Source: Candidatus Rokuibacteriota bacterium
GTDB lineage: Bacteria; Methylomirabilota; Methylomirabilia; Rokubacteriales; CSP1-6
Assembly: GCA_003221515.1 (NCBI GenBank)
Contig: QHSI01000123.1
Span: 1-51,329 of the forward strand
Length of the DNA stretch: 51,329 nucleotides
Direction of reading: 5' to 3'
The notes beneath the pieces are model-generated. The model had not been told where the DNA came from, searched no databases, and worked only from the letters and a program-made list of their open reading frames with translations. Positions 1 to 8,393 of the stretch are shown piece after piece (the first letter of the stretch is position 1; each line of letters opens with the position of its first letter). Position numbers and translations under genes: made by a program.

Positions 1-947
1 TCGACGCGTTGCTGGGTCAGCATGTCGAGCTCGCGCCCGACTGCGTGGGGCCGGAGACGAGCGCGCGTGCCCACGCGCTGCAGCCCGGCGAGGTGCTCCT
101 GCTCGAGAACCTGCGCTTCCACGCCGAGGAGGAGGCCAACGACGACGGCTTCGCTCGCGCGCTGGCCGCGCTCGCCGACTGTTACGTGAACGACGCGTTC
201 GCCGCGGCGCATCGGGCGCACGCCTCGATCGCCGCGATCACCAAACACCTGAAGCCGGCGGCGGCCGGCTTGCTGATGCAGCAGGAGCTGTCGGCCCTCG
301 GCCGCATCCTCGAATCGCCGGCGCGACCGCTCGTCGCGATCCTGGGCGGCGCCAAGGTCTCCGACAAGCTGGCGCTGGTCGAGCATCTGCTCGAGCGGGT
401 GGACGCGCTGCTGATCGGCGGCGGCATGGCCTTCACGTTCCTGCGAGCGCTCGGCCACGATGTCGGCCGCTCGCTGGTCGAGGCCGACCGGATCGAGACC
501 GCGCGGAAGGCGCTCGAGGCCGCCCGGCGCCGCGGCGTCGGACTGGTGCTGCCGGTCGACGCCGTCGTGGCGGACGGTCTGGACAGCCCGCAGGGGCGCG
601 CCGTCCCGCTGCGCGCGATTCCCTCGACACAGATGGGGCTCGACATCGGGCCCCGCACGATCGAGCGATTCTCCGCCGCGCTCACCAGCGCCCGCACGAT
701 CGTATGGAACGGTCCGATGGGCGTCTTCGAGCGCGCGCCGTTCGCGGCCGGGACGATCGCGCTCGCGCGCGCCGTCGCGGAGTCGTCCGCGTTCTCGGTC
801 GTCGGCGGCGGCGATACGCTGGCCGCGGTCGCGCAGGCGGGTGTCGCGGACCGGATCGGTTACCTCTCGACGGCCGGCGGCGCGTTTCTCGAATTCCTCG
901 AGGGACGGACACTGCCGGGCGTCGAGGCGCTCACGGAGGCTGGCTGA
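1..947 (+). CDS. pgk: Phosphoglycerate kinase, 5' end missing
   Basis: PGK transfers phosphate between 1,3-bisphosphoglycerate and ADP in cytosolic glycolysis. The frame is open from base 3, so the gene starts upstream of the window; about 314 C-terminal residues of a normal ~390-400 are present. Visible family signatures are ENLRFHAEEEAND near the front, CYVNDAFAAAHRAHAS, ILGGAKVSDKL, the hinge and nucleotide region IVWNGPMGVFE, and the C-terminal VVGGGDTLAA followed by STAGGAFLEFLEG. The apparent TTG start at base 9 is internal and not real. The stop TGA overlaps the ATG of tpiA (TGATG), so the two are translationally coupled, the usual pgk-tpiA order. Confidence 0.97.
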   Translation, partial: DALLGQHVELAPDCVGPETSARAHALQPGEVLLLENLRFHAEEEANDDGFARALAALADCYVNDAFAAAHRAHASIAAITKHLKPAAAGLLMQQELSALGRILESPARPLVAILGGAKVSDKLALVEHLLERVDALLIGGGMAFTFLRALGHDVGRSLVEADRIETARKALEAARRRGVGLVLPVDAVVADGLDSPQGRAVPLRAIPSTQMGLDIGPRTIERFSAALTSARTIVWNGPMGVFERAPFAAGTIALARAVAESSAFSVVGGGDTLAAVAQAGVADRIGYLSTAGGAFLEFLEGRTLPGVEALTEAG

Positions 948-1726
948 TGCGCGCACCGCTCGTGATCGGCAACTGGAAGATGCACGGCACACTGGTCGAG
1001 GCGCGGGCCCTGGCCGCCGGAATCCGCGACGGGCTCAAGCGACCGCGGGGTGTCCAGGTTGCCGTCTGCCCGCCGTTCACCGCGCTCGCCGCGGTGTCGG
1101 AGATCCTGGCCGGCACCCCGATCCAGCTCGGCGCGCAGACCTGCCACCACGACGCGGCCGGTGCCCACACCGGTGAGATCTCGCCGCCGATGCTCGCCGA
1201 GCTCGGCTGCCGCTGGGTGCTGGTGGGCCATTCGGAGCGGCGAAAGGAGATCGGCGAGTCGGACGAGCTGATCAACCGAAAGCTTCGCGCCGTTCTCGCC
1301 AACGGGATGACACCCGTGCTCTGCGTCGGCGAGACCTCGGACGAGCGACGCCAGGGGTTGACGTTCACGACCGTCGAGGGACAGCTGCGCGCCGGCCTGG
1401 CCGGGCTCGGGGCCGACGAGATCGCCAAGACCATCCTCGCCTACGAGCCGGTGTGGGCGATCGGCACGGGCGTCAACGCGACACCCGCGCAGGCCGCCGA
1501 GGTGCAAGCGTACCTTCGCGGGCTCCTGTCCGAGCTCTCGTCGAAGGAAATCGCGCAGACCGTCCGTATCCTGTATGGCGGCAGCGTCAAGGCCGAGAAC
1601 GCCGACGCGCTGCTGGCGGAGCCCGAGGTGGACGGAGCCCTCGTCGGCGGCGCCAGCCTCAACGCGCAGGGGTTCATCGGGATCGTTCGCAAGGCGGCGC
1701 GCATCGGCACCGCGACGAAGGAGTGA
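947..1726 (+). CDS. tpiA: Triosephosphate isomerase
   Basis: Interconverts dihydroxyacetone phosphate and glyceraldehyde-3-phosphate in the cytosol. The 259-residue length is normal. The N-terminus carries the substrate lysine in IGNWKMHG; the catalytic His lies in VLVGHSERR; the catalytic Glu is in LAYEPVWAIGTG; the phosphate-binding loop is ILYGGSVKAENA and GALVGGASL closes the barrel. The start ATG overlaps the pgk stop. The stop is followed by 4 nt and then secG, so pgk-tpiA-secG form one transcription unit, a very common bacterial arrangement. Confidence 0.98.
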   Translation: MRAPLVIGNWKMHGTLVEARALAAGIRDGLKRPRGVQVAVCPPFTALAAVSEILAGTPIQLGAQTCHHDAAGAHTGEISPPMLAELGCRWVLVGHSERRKEIGESDELINRKLRAVLANGMTPVLCVGETSDERRQGLTFTTVEGQLRAGLAGLGADEIAKTILAYEPVWAIGTGVNATPAQAAEVQAYLRGLLSELSSKEIAQTVRILYGGSVKAENADALLAEPEVDGALVGGASLNAQGFIGIVRKAARIGTATKE

Positions 1727-1730
1727 GCGG

Positions 1731-2093
1731 ATGTACATTGCCCTGACCATCCTGCACGTCCTCGCGTGCTTCGCCATCATCGGGATCGTCCTGCTGCAAT
1801 CCGGCAAGGGCGCCGACATCGGCTCGGCGTTCGGCGGCGCCGGCAGCCAGGCGGTGTTTGGGTCGATGGGAACGCCCACGCTGCTCGGCAAGATCACGAC
1901 CGGCATCGCGGTCGTCTTCACGATCACGTCGTTCACGCTGGCGATCCTGGGCGGCGAGCGCGCGAGCTCGGTCGTGCGCGAACCGGCCCCGGCGCCCACC
2001 GCCGCGCCGGCGCCCGCCGGATCCGCCCCCGCCGAATCCGCCCCCACCGCGCCGGCGGCGCCGGCGTCACCCACGCCGGGCCAGCCGCGCTGA
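1731..2093 (+). CDS. secG: Protein-export membrane protein SecG
   Basis: Small accessory subunit of the SecYEG translocon in the inner membrane. 120 residues: a first membrane helix at about 4-22, the conserved cytosolic loop with LLQSGKGADIGSAFGG and SQAVFGSMG, and a second helix at about 48-70. The start ATG at 1731 follows tpiA by 4 nt. Unusual is the C-terminal tail of about 40 residues, made almost only of Ala, Pro and Ser; Pro/Ala-rich tails occur in SecG of several phyla and are poorly conserved. Position after pgk-tpiA supports the call. Confidence 0.95.
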   Translation: MYIALTILHVLACFAIIGIVLLQSGKGADIGSAFGGAGSQAVFGSMGTPTLLGKITTGIAVVFTITSFTLAILGGERASSVVREPAPAPTAAPAPAGSAPAESAPTAPAAPASPTPGQPR

Positions 2094-2098
2094 TCGTG

Positions 2099-3754
2099 AT
2101 GAGGCGGGCCGACCTGCCGCGCCTCCTCGCTCCGCTCCTCTTGCTCGTCGCCGCCGGGTGCGGCGGCGAGGCCGACAGCGCCGTGGATCCGGGAACCGGC
2201 CAGCTCGCCGGCAAGCCGGCGTACGGCGATACCTATATCGAGGCGCTGCAGGGCAACATCTCGGGCCTGATCCCCAACGTCCTCAGCGACGGGCCCTCGT
2301 TCGAGGTCGGCTCGTTGATCTACAACGGCCTGGTCAAGCACGACAAAGACGTCAACCTCGTGCCGGAGCTGGCCGAGTCCTGGCAGTTCAGCCGCGACTG
2401 TCTGGACCTCACGTTCAAGCTTCGACGCAACGTGCGCTGGCACGACAACCAGCCGTTCACCGCTGATGACGTCGTGTTCACGTACGACACGATGGTCAAC
2501 CCCAAGACTCCCACCGCCTACGCCGGCGACTTCAAACCGGTGGCGTCGGTGACGGCGGTCGATCCCTACACGATCCACGTCCACTACAAGCATCCCCACG
2601 CCAGGGCGCTGCAGAGCTGGGGCATCTGGATGCTGCCCAAGCACCTGCTCCAGAAGCCCATGCTCGAGGGCAAGCTACGCGAGTCCCCCCAGAACCGCAC
2701 CGCGCCGGTGGGGACGGGTCCGTACAAGCTCAAGGAGTGGAGGTCGGGCGAGAAGGTGGTCCTGATCGCCAACCCCGACTACTTCGAGGGCCGGCCGTAC
2801 ATCTCGCGGGTCGTCTACCGAATCATCCCCAGCTCGGCGACGACGTTCCTCGAGCTGAAGGCCAAGGGCGTCGACGGCGCCAAGCTCACCGCGCTCCAGT
2901 TCAAGCGCCAGACCGAGTACCCGGCGTTCCGCAAGGCGTACACCAAGTACCAGTACGCCGCGAACGTCTACGTCTACCTCGGGCTGAACCTGAGAGACCC
3001 GCGGTTCGCTGATCGACGGGTGCGGCAGGCGTTCGCCCACGCGATCAACAAGCGCGAGCTGATCGAGGGCGTCCGTCTGGGCCTGGCGCGCGAGGCGACG
3101 GGGCCGTACAAACCCGGCACGTGGCCCTACAACCCGAACGTCAAGACCTATCCCTACGACGTGAAGAAGGCGCGGGCGCTGCTGGCCGAGGCCGGATGGA
3201 CGGAGATGAATCCGGACGGCGTCCTCGTCAAGAACGGCCAGCCGTTCAAGATCGAGCTGCTGAGCGCCCAGGGGAGTGACGAAGGGCGGAAGGTCGCCGA
3301 GATCATCCAGGCGGCGTTCAAGGATCTCGGCGTCCAGGTGGAGATCCGGGTCATCGAATGGGCGGCGCTCCTGAAGGAGTACATCAAGAAGCGGAACTTC
3401 GAGGCGGTGATCCTCGCCTGGGGCATCACGCCTGACCCCGATCAGTTCGACATCTGGCACTCGTCCAAGACCTCGCCCGACGAGCTGAACCGGATCGGCT
3501 ACGCCAATCCTGAGGTCGACGACCTCTTGGAGAAAGGGCGGAGCACCTGCATCGAGGCCGAGCGGAAGAAGTACTACGATCGCCTGCAGGAAGTGCTCGC
3601 CGAGGATCAGCCGATCGTCTTCCTCTACTTCCGCGACGGATTGCCCGTCGTCTCGTCCCGGGTGCGCGGCATCATGCCGGCGCCGATCGGCATCATGTAC
3701 AACTTCAACGAGTGGTTCGTCCCGAGGCAGCTACACCGCTATACCGCCGGGTAG
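2099..3754 (+). CDS. Peptide-type ABC transporter substrate-binding lipoprotein
   Basis: Extracytoplasmic solute-binding protein of family 5 (DppA/OppA-like), 551 residues. The N-terminus has Arg residues, a hydrophobic stretch and a lipobox ending VAAGC, so it should be a lipoprotein. Typical motifs are LVPELAESW, the WHDNQPFTADDVVFTYDT segment, APVGTGPYKL and DRRVRQAFAHAINKREL. The ATG at 2099 is 5 nt after the secG stop; GTG at 2096 is an alternative. Two permease genes follow 30 bp downstream. The ligand cannot be read from sequence: family 5 members bind peptides, nickel or other small molecules. No ATPase genes are in the window. Confidence 0.95.
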   Translation: MRRADLPRLLAPLLLLVAAGCGGEADSAVDPGTGQLAGKPAYGDTYIEALQGNISGLIPNVLSDGPSFEVGSLIYNGLVKHDKDVNLVPELAESWQFSRDCLDLTFKLRRNVRWHDNQPFTADDVVFTYDTMVNPKTPTAYAGDFKPVASVTAVDPYTIHVHYKHPHARALQSWGIWMLPKHLLQKPMLEGKLRESPQNRTAPVGTGPYKLKEWRSGEKVVLIANPDYFEGRPYISRVVYRIIPSSATTFLELKAKGVDGAKLTALQFKRQTEYPAFRKAYTKYQYAANVYVYLGLNLRDPRFADRRVRQAFAHAINKRELIEGVRLGLAREATGPYKPGTWPYNPNVKTYPYDVKKARALLAEAGWTEMNPDGVLVKNGQPFKIELLSAQGSDEGRKVAEIIQAAFKDLGVQVEIRVIEWAALLKEYIKKRNFEAVILAWGITPDPDQFDIWHSSKTSPDELNRIGYANPEVDDLLEKGRSTCIEAERKKYYDRLQEVLAEDQPIVFLYFRDGLPVVSSRVRGIMPAPIGIMYNFNEWFVPRQLHRYTAG

Positions 3755-3770
3755 ATCGGGCTCGCCGCGC

Positions 3771-3776
3771 TAGAAT
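3771..3776 (+). promoter_or_regulatory. Possible -10 box (TAGAAT) before the first permease gene
   Basis: TAGAAT lies 8 nt before the ATG at 3785, in the 30-bp gap after the binding-protein gene. There is no good -35 element at the right distance. If used, the transcript would start almost at the ATG (leaderless); no Shine-Dalgarno sequence is visible in front of this ATG, which fits. Weak evidence. Confidence 0.3.
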
Positions 3777-3784
3777 AGCGCGCC

Positions 3785-4780
3785 ATGCTCGGCTACGCGC
3801 TACGGCGTCTCGTCCTGGCCATCCCGCTCTTGATCGGAATCACGTTCGTTTCGTTCCTGGTGATCCACCTGGCGCCCGGCGAGCCGGTCGAGACCACCGG
3901 AGGTGAGAGCAGCACCCAGTCGGATCGGGAACTTCGCCAGCGGTTGACGGAGATCTATGGCCTCGACAAGCCGCTGCACGTGCAGTACTGGAACTGGCTG
4001 ACCCGGCTGGTCCGGCTCGACTTCGGCCGATCGTTCTCGCCGGACGCGCGCCCGGTGCTGCAGAAGATCGGCGAGCGGATGCCGGTCACGCTGCTCCTCA
4101 ACATCGCCGAGATGATCATCATCGTCGCGTTCGCGATTCCCATCGGCGTCCTGTCGGCCACGCGCCAGTACTCCAAGTTCGACAAGGTCACGACGGTCTT
4201 CGTGTTCGTCGGGTTCGCCACGCCGGACTTCTGGCTGGCCCTGATGCTCATGATCCTGTTCGGCGTCCAGCTCGGCTGGCTCCCGATCTCGGGCCTGCGC
4301 TCGCCCACGTGGGAGTACCTCTCGTTCTGGCGCCAGCAGTGGGACTTCGTGGGCCACCTGCTCCTGCCGATCCTGGTCGCGACGTTCGGCGGGCTGGCCG
4401 GCTTCTCGCGCTACATGCGGCAATCGATGCTCGAGGTCGTCCGCCAGGACTACATCCAGTCCGCGCGCGCCAAGGGGCTCGCCGAGTCGGTGGTGATCGG
4501 CAAGCACGCGCTCCGCAACGCGCTGCTGCCGATCGTGACGGTGCTGGGACTCTCGCTGCCGGGCCTCATCGGCGGCAGCGTGATCGTCGAGTCGATCTTC
4601 GCCATCCCCGGCATGGGCCAGCTCATGGTCCAGGCGGTGTTCGAGCGCGACTACCCGGTGATCATGGGCAACCTCGTCATCGTGGCGACGCTCACGCTGG
4701 TCGCGAACCTGCTCGCCGATCTCACGTACAGCCTGGTCGATCCGCGAATACGCGTGTCCGCCCGCCGGGCCCGCCGGTGA
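3785..4780 (+). CDS. ABC transporter permease, DppB/OppB-like
   Basis: Inner-membrane permease of the dipeptide/oligopeptide/nickel importer family, 331 residues. It opens with the family N-terminus YALRRLVLAIPLLIGITF and has about six membrane helices. The EAA-type coupling loop that docks the ATPases is visible as QSARAKGLAESVVIGKHALR, and the C-terminus has GSVIVESIFAIPGMG, typical of DppB. The next gene, a DppC-type partner, starts 4 nt after the stop. Confidence 0.96.
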   Translation: MLGYALRRLVLAIPLLIGITFVSFLVIHLAPGEPVETTGGESSTQSDRELRQRLTEIYGLDKPLHVQYWNWLTRLVRLDFGRSFSPDARPVLQKIGERMPVTLLLNIAEMIIIVAFAIPIGVLSATRQYSKFDKVTTVFVFVGFATPDFWLALMLMILFGVQLGWLPISGLRSPTWEYLSFWRQQWDFVGHLLLPILVATFGGLAGFSRYMRQSMLEVVRQDYIQSARAKGLAESVVIGKHALRNALLPIVTVLGLSLPGLIGGSVIVESIFAIPGMGQLMVQAVFERDYPVIMGNLVIVATLTLVANLLADLTYSLVDPRIRVSARRARR

Positions 4781-4784
4781 GCGC

Positions 4785-5645
4785 GTGAGGGCATTCTGGC
4801 GTGCGTTGAGACGAAACCAGCTCGCACTGTTCGGCGGAGTGGTCGTGGTCTGCCTGGCCACGCTGGCCATCCTGGCGCCACTGATCGCGCCGTGGGACCC
4901 GAACCGACCCGACATCAAGAAGATCCTCGACCCGCCCTCGAAGAGCCACCCGCTCGGCACCGATCAGCTCGGACGCGACGCCCTCTCGCGCATGCTCTAC
5001 GGCGCGCGCGTCTCGCTCGCCGTCGGCTTCGTGTCGGTCGGGATCGCGACGCTGATCGGCATCGCGCTGGGAGCGGTGGCCGGCTACCACGGCGGAACGG
5101 TCGACGCGATGGTGATGCGGCTCGTCGACCTGATGCTGGTCTTCCCGCGCTTCTTCCTGCTCCTGGCGGTGCTGGCGTTCCTGCGCCCGTCGATCTGGAC
5201 GATCATGGTGGTGATCGGCCTCACCGGCTGGATGAGCGTCGCCCGGCTCGTCCGCGCCGAGTTCCTGTCGCTCCGGGAGCGTGAGTTCGTCCTGTGGTCG
5301 CAGTCGATCGGCGCCAGCGCCTTCCGGATCATCTGGCGCCACATCCTGCCGAACGCGATGGCGCCGGTGCTGGTGGCGATGACGCTCGGGATCCCGGCGG
5401 CGATCCTCACCGAGTCGGGGCTGTCGTTCCTCGGACTCGGCGTTCAGCCGCCACACGCCAGCTGGGGCAACATCCTGAACGAGGGCAAGGACGCGATCGA
5501 GATCGGCTGGTGGCTCTCGGCCTATCCCGGCGTCGCCATCCTCGTCACCGTGCTCTCGTACAACCTGCTCGGTGAGGGTATCCGCGACGCGCTCGACCCG
5601 CGGCTCCGCCAGAGCGCCGGGCGAATTGTCAGCCGCGCGCGATGA
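4785..5645 (+). CDS. ABC transporter permease, DppC/OppC-like
   Basis: Second inner-membrane permease of the transporter, 286 residues, GTG start 4 nt after the DppB-type gene. The DppC hallmark HPLGTDQLGRDALSRMLYGA is present near residue 50, the coupling loop reads SIGASAFRIIWRHILPNA, and GLSFLGLGVQPPHASWG and YPGVAILVTVLSYNLLGEG follow. The DppD and DppF ATPases expected to complete the system are missing from this window, because a tRNA gene and unrelated genes follow. The tRNA promoter overlaps the last codons of this gene. Confidence 0.96.
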   Translation: MRAFWRALRRNQLALFGGVVVVCLATLAILAPLIAPWDPNRPDIKKILDPPSKSHPLGTDQLGRDALSRMLYGARVSLAVGFVSVGIATLIGIALGAVAGYHGGTVDAMVMRLVDLMLVFPRFFLLLAVLAFLRPSIWTIMVVIGLTGWMSVARLVRAEFLSLREREFVLWSQSIGASAFRIIWRHILPNAMAPVLVAMTLGIPAAILTESGLSFLGLGVQPPHASWGNILNEGKDAIEIGWWLSAYPGVAILVTVLSYNLLGEGIRDALDPRLRQSAGRIVSRAR

Positions 5646-5654
5646 CGCTATACT
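5626..5654 (+). promoter_or_regulatory. Sigma-70-type promoter for tRNA-Leu
   Basis: TTGTCA at 5626-5631 and TATACT at 5649-5654 are separated by exactly 17 nt. The expected transcription start (about 5661) is just ahead of the tRNA 5' end at 5665. The -35 element lies inside the 3' end of the preceding permease gene. Confidence 0.75.
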
Positions 5655-5664
5655 CCATCCTCGC

Positions 5665-5749
<85 letters not shown>

Positions 5750-5868
5750 TCCTTCCAGCAGTCCCTCTGATCGTCCTTGCTCGCGCACGACGCCGGCGTT
5801 CGCCGCTTGACGGCGCGCGACAGGCGCGTGAGCATTGGACGAGAGACCGAATCGCCCTGGAGGAAATC

Positions 5869-5901
5869 ATGGATCAGGGCCCGGTCGCGTGCTCGCCATG
5901 A
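5869..5901 (+). promoter_or_regulatory. Possible 10-codon leader ORF coupled to the methyltransferase
   Basis: A strong Shine-Dalgarno stretch (GGAGGA, 5859-5864) precedes ATG 5869, which opens a 10-codon frame, MDQGPVACSP, ending in TGA at 5899-5901. That stop overlaps the ATG (5898) of the methyltransferase in the ATGA arrangement. The methyltransferase ATG has no Shine-Dalgarno of its own, so translation could depend on re-initiation. An alternative is that a sequencing or real frameshift separates this ATG from the gene's true N-terminus. Confidence 0.35.
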
Positions 5902-6512
5902 CGCACAGCCCGTGGGCGCGCGAGTACGAGCGCACCCCCCACGAATACGTCCTGGGTACCCAGCCGTCCGAGTTCGCCTCCTCGATCCGGGAGCTCCTCT
6001 CGCCGGGCGCGCGCGTCCTCGAGGTCGGCTGCGGGGAGGGCCGTGACAGCGTGTTCTTCGCCACGCGCGGCTGCGACGTGACCAGCCTGGACGTGTCGGC
6101 GGCTGGCCTGCGCAAGGCGGAGCGGCTCGCGAGCGCGCACGGGGTGAGGGTTCGATGGGTGTGCGGTGATGCCGCAAGTGACATTCCGGACGGCCCGTTT
6201 GATTTCGTCTACTCGTGTGGCGCCCTTCACTACGTCCCGCGTGACCGGCGGCCGGGCCTCTTCGATCGCCTCGCGGCAGTGACGAGGCCCGGTGGTCACC
6301 ACGCGCACGTCGTCTTCACCGATCGCCGAGTCCACGTGGAGATGCGCGAGCAGATCGACTACTTCACCATCGGGGAGCTGCGGCGCGTGTACGCCGGCTG
6401 GGCGGTTCTTGAGTGCGAATCGGGGCTCATCACCTGTGCCCAGGACGGCACGCGCCATCGCCACAGCGTGGACCGGCTCGTCGCGAGGAAGGCTCGCGTG
6501 AGCGGGCCCTGA
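5898..6512 (+). CDS. Class I SAM-dependent methyltransferase, substrate unknown
   Basis: 204 residues with a Rossmann-type methyltransferase core: motif I VLEVGCGEGRDSVFFA near residue 35, an acidic residue ending strand 2 in SLDVSAAGL, motif II/III around WVCGDAASDIP and the post-motif PFDFVYSCGALHYVP. This pattern matches small tellurite-resistance TehB-like or thiopurine-like methyltransferases; the substrate cannot be read. The ATG at 5898 is preferred because the sequence before it is not conserved-looking; TTG 5835 is an in-frame alternative. It stands alone between a tRNA gene and lipA. Confidence 0.85.
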   Translation: MTHSPWAREYERTPHEYVLGTQPSEFASSIRELLSPGARVLEVGCGEGRDSVFFATRGCDVTSLDVSAAGLRKAERLASAHGVRVRWVCGDAASDIPDGPFDFVYSCGALHYVPRDRRPGLFDRLAAVTRPGGHHAHVVFTDRRVHVEMREQIDYFTIGELRRVYAGWAVLECESGLITCAQDGTRHRHSVDRLVARKARVSGP

Positions 6513-6581
6513 CCGGTCGCTCCGGCGGCCGGGTCCGTGTGGCATAATGGCCCGGTTGAAAAGAACGGAACGGCTGTGCCC

Positions 6582-7484
6582 ATGATGCACTCACTTCCGG
6601 TGATCCAGCCCGATACCCCGTCGCTCCTCGGCCGAAAGCCGGCGTGGCTCAAGGTGCGGGCGCCCGGCGGCCCGAACTACATGCGGCTCAAAGGCCGGCT
6701 GCGCGAGTGGAACTTGCACTCGGTCTGCGAAGAGGCGCACTGCCCCAACATCGGAGAGTGCTGGGAAGACGCGACCGCGACCTTCATGATCCTGGGCGAC
6801 GTGTGCACGCGCAACTGCGGCTACTGCGCGGTGACCCACGGCAAGCCCGTCTGGGAGGATCGCGAGGAGCCCGAGCGCATCGGCCGGGCCGTGGCCGATC
6901 TCGGCCTCGAATACGTGGTGATCACGTCAGTGAACCGCGACGACTTGGCCGATGGCGGCGCGGCGCACTGGGCGGCGACGGTGCGCGCGGCGCGGCGGCA
7001 CGCGCCGCGGTGCCGGGTGGAAGTCCTCATTCCGGATTTCCAGGGGCGCGCCGCGTCGCTCGAGGCGGTGATCGCCGCCGGCCCGGACATCCTCAACCAC
7101 AACACCGAGACGGTGCCGCGGCTCTACAAGGTCGCCCGCCACGGCGGACGCTACGAGCGGACGCTCGCGCTCTTCCGTCACGCGCGTTCGGTGGCGCCGG
7201 CGCTGCCGCGGAAGTCGGGGATCATCCTCGGGCTCGGTGAGACGCGCGACGAGCTCGTGGCGACGATGCGCGACCTGCGCGAGGTGGACGTCGCGATCCT
7301 CACGCTCGGCCAGTATCTCCGGCCCTCGGCCCGCCATCTGCCGGTCGAGAAGTACTACCACCCCGATGAGTTCGCGGAGCTGGCCGTGATCGGTCGCGCG
7401 CTCGGCTTCCGCCACGTGGAGTCGGGTCCGCTGGTGCGCAGCTCCTACCACGCCAAGCGCCAATCCGAAGAAATTCGTGCCTGA
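6582..7484 (+). CDS. lipA: Lipoyl synthase
   Basis: Radical-SAM enzyme that inserts two sulfurs into octanoyl groups on lipoyl domains, cytosolic. 300 residues. The auxiliary iron-sulfur cluster Cys set is in CEEAHCPNIGECW, and the radical-SAM CX3CX2C motif is CTRNCGYC. Other signatures are TSVNRDDLADGG, FQGRAASLEAVIAAGPD, NHNTETVPRLYK, SGIILGLGET and the C-terminal GPLVRSSYHA with the serine ligand. The MM start at 6582 is chosen over the GTG at 6537, which would add 15 poorly typical residues. A CATAAT hexamer at 6543-6548 could be a -10 box. lipB is not in view; the likely client, PdhC, is encoded about 11 kb downstream. Confidence 0.95.
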   Translation: MMHSLPVIQPDTPSLLGRKPAWLKVRAPGGPNYMRLKGRLREWNLHSVCEEAHCPNIGECWEDATATFMILGDVCTRNCGYCAVTHGKPVWEDREEPERIGRAVADLGLEYVVITSVNRDDLADGGAAHWAATVRAARRHAPRCRVEVLIPDFQGRAASLEAVIAAGPDILNHNTETVPRLYKVARHGGRYERTLALFRHARSVAPALPRKSGIILGLGETRDELVATMRDLREVDVAILTLGQYLRPSARHLPVEKYYHPDEFAELAVIGRALGFRHVESGPLVRSSYHAKRQSEEIRA

Positions 7485-7504
7485 CGCAACGAGCCGCATC
7501 ACAT

Positions 7505-7594
7505 CGAGGGTGGACCGGGCGTGTCGGAGCCGGCTCGCATCTATCTCAGGCCACCCTCGGTCCAAGCCGGCCTCGAGGCACCCGCTACAATGAC
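7505..7594 (+). repeat. Dispersed 87-bp module, copy 1, with terminal inverted repeat
   Basis: Bases 7508-7594 match 10356-10442 with only three mismatches in 87. The module includes the start codon of nuoA (ATG 7590) and of nuoE in the other copy. Near its left edge a perfect 9-bp inverted repeat pairs CGAGGGTGG (7505-7513) with CCACCCTCG (7551-7559), and the loop holds the palindrome GAGCCGGCTC. GAGG lies 11 nt before the ATG and may act as the ribosome site. The fifteen bases 7525-7539 recur exactly at 14903-14917, just upstream of nuoI. Confidence 0.9.
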
Positions 7595-7940
7595 CTACGC
7601 GCCGATCCTGATGGTCTTCGCGTTTGCGGCCGTGGTGGCGGGCGCGCTCCTGTTCATCCCGTCGCTGCTGGCCCCGCGCCGGCTCACGCCGGTGAAGGCC
7701 GCGCCCTTCGAGTGCGGCAAGGATCCGATCGAGGTGGCCGAGGGACGGTTCGCGATCAAGTTCTCCACGGTCGCGATCTTCTTCATCATCATCGACATCG
7801 AGCTCATGTTCATCTGGCCGTGGGCGATGCTCTACCGGCGGCTGGGATGGTTCGGCTTCACCGAGATGGTCGTGTTCCTTTCGATCCTGATGCTCGGCTT
7901 CCTCTATATCTGGCGGAAAGGGGGCCTCGAGTGGGAGTAG
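7590..7940 (+). CDS. nuoA: NADH-quinone oxidoreductase subunit A
   Basis: Membrane subunit of respiratory complex I at the junction of the peripheral and membrane arms. 116 residues with three membrane helices and the typical sequence APFECGKDP with KFSTVAIFFIIIDIELMFIW and the closing FLYIWRKGGLEW. ATG 7590 is chosen; an upstream in-frame start at 7521 would translate the repeated intergenic module and is rejected. nuoB starts 10 nt before its stop. Confidence 0.96.
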   Translation: MTYAPILMVFAFAAVVAGALLFIPSLLAPRRLTPVKAAPFECGKDPIEVAEGRFAIKFSTVAIFFIIIDIELMFIWPWAMLYRRLGWFGFTEMVVFLSILMLGFLYIWRKGGLEWE

Positions 7941-8389
7941 GCAGCTTCTTCACGAGCAAGCTCGACGAGGCCCTCGGCTGGGCCCGGAAGTACTCGATCT
8001 TCCAGTACCCGTTCGTGACGGCGTGCTGCGGGATGGAGTACATGGCGACGGCGTGCTCGCATTACGACATCGACCGGTTCGGCGCCGGGCTGCCGCGCTT
8101 CTCGCCCCGGCAGGCCGACGTGCTCTTCGTGGTCGGCACGATCAGCCACAAGATGGCGCCGGTCCTCAAGCGCATCTACGACCAGATGACCGAGCCCAAG
8201 TGGGTCGTCGCCTTCGGCGTGTGCACGTGCACCGGCGGCTTCTACGACAACTACGCCACCGTGCAGGGCATCGACACCATCATCCCCGTCGACATCTACA
8301 TTCCCGGGTGTCCGCCCCGCCCCGAGTCGGTGATCGACGGGCTCATGAAGCTGCAGGACAAGATCGCCGGCCAGGCGCAGAGGTACTGA
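7931..8389 (+). CDS. nuoB: NADH-quinone oxidoreductase subunit B
   Basis: Hydrophilic complex I subunit that carries the terminal 4Fe-4S cluster N2 next to the quinone site. 152 residues, GTG start overlapping nuoA. The ligand cysteines are visible: the adjacent pair in TACCGMEY, one in FGVCTCTGGFYDNY and one in YIPGCPPRPE. The sequence is otherwise canonical, with SHKMAPVLKRIYDQM. Stop is 4 nt before nuoC. Confidence 0.97.
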   Translation: MGVGSFFTSKLDEALGWARKYSIFQYPFVTACCGMEYMATACSHYDIDRFGAGLPRFSPRQADVLFVVGTISHKMAPVLKRIYDQMTEPKWVVAFGVCTCTGGFYDNYATVQGIDTIIPVDIYIPGCPPRPESVIDGLMKLQDKIAGQAQRY

Positions 8390-8393
8390 GCGC

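Noticed and set aside
860-2644. Long minus-strand open frame of ~590 codons opposite tpiA-secG
   Set aside because: High G+C leaves the complementary frame open; no recognisable domain and it lies over clear genes. Many other long antisense frames (for example 17284-19551, 26026-27678, 34619-36175) are rejected for the same reason.
7583-7592. TACAAT before the nuoA and nuoE ATG as a promoter
   Set aside because: The hexamer overlaps the ATG, so any transcript would start inside the gene, and no alternative downstream start is plausible.
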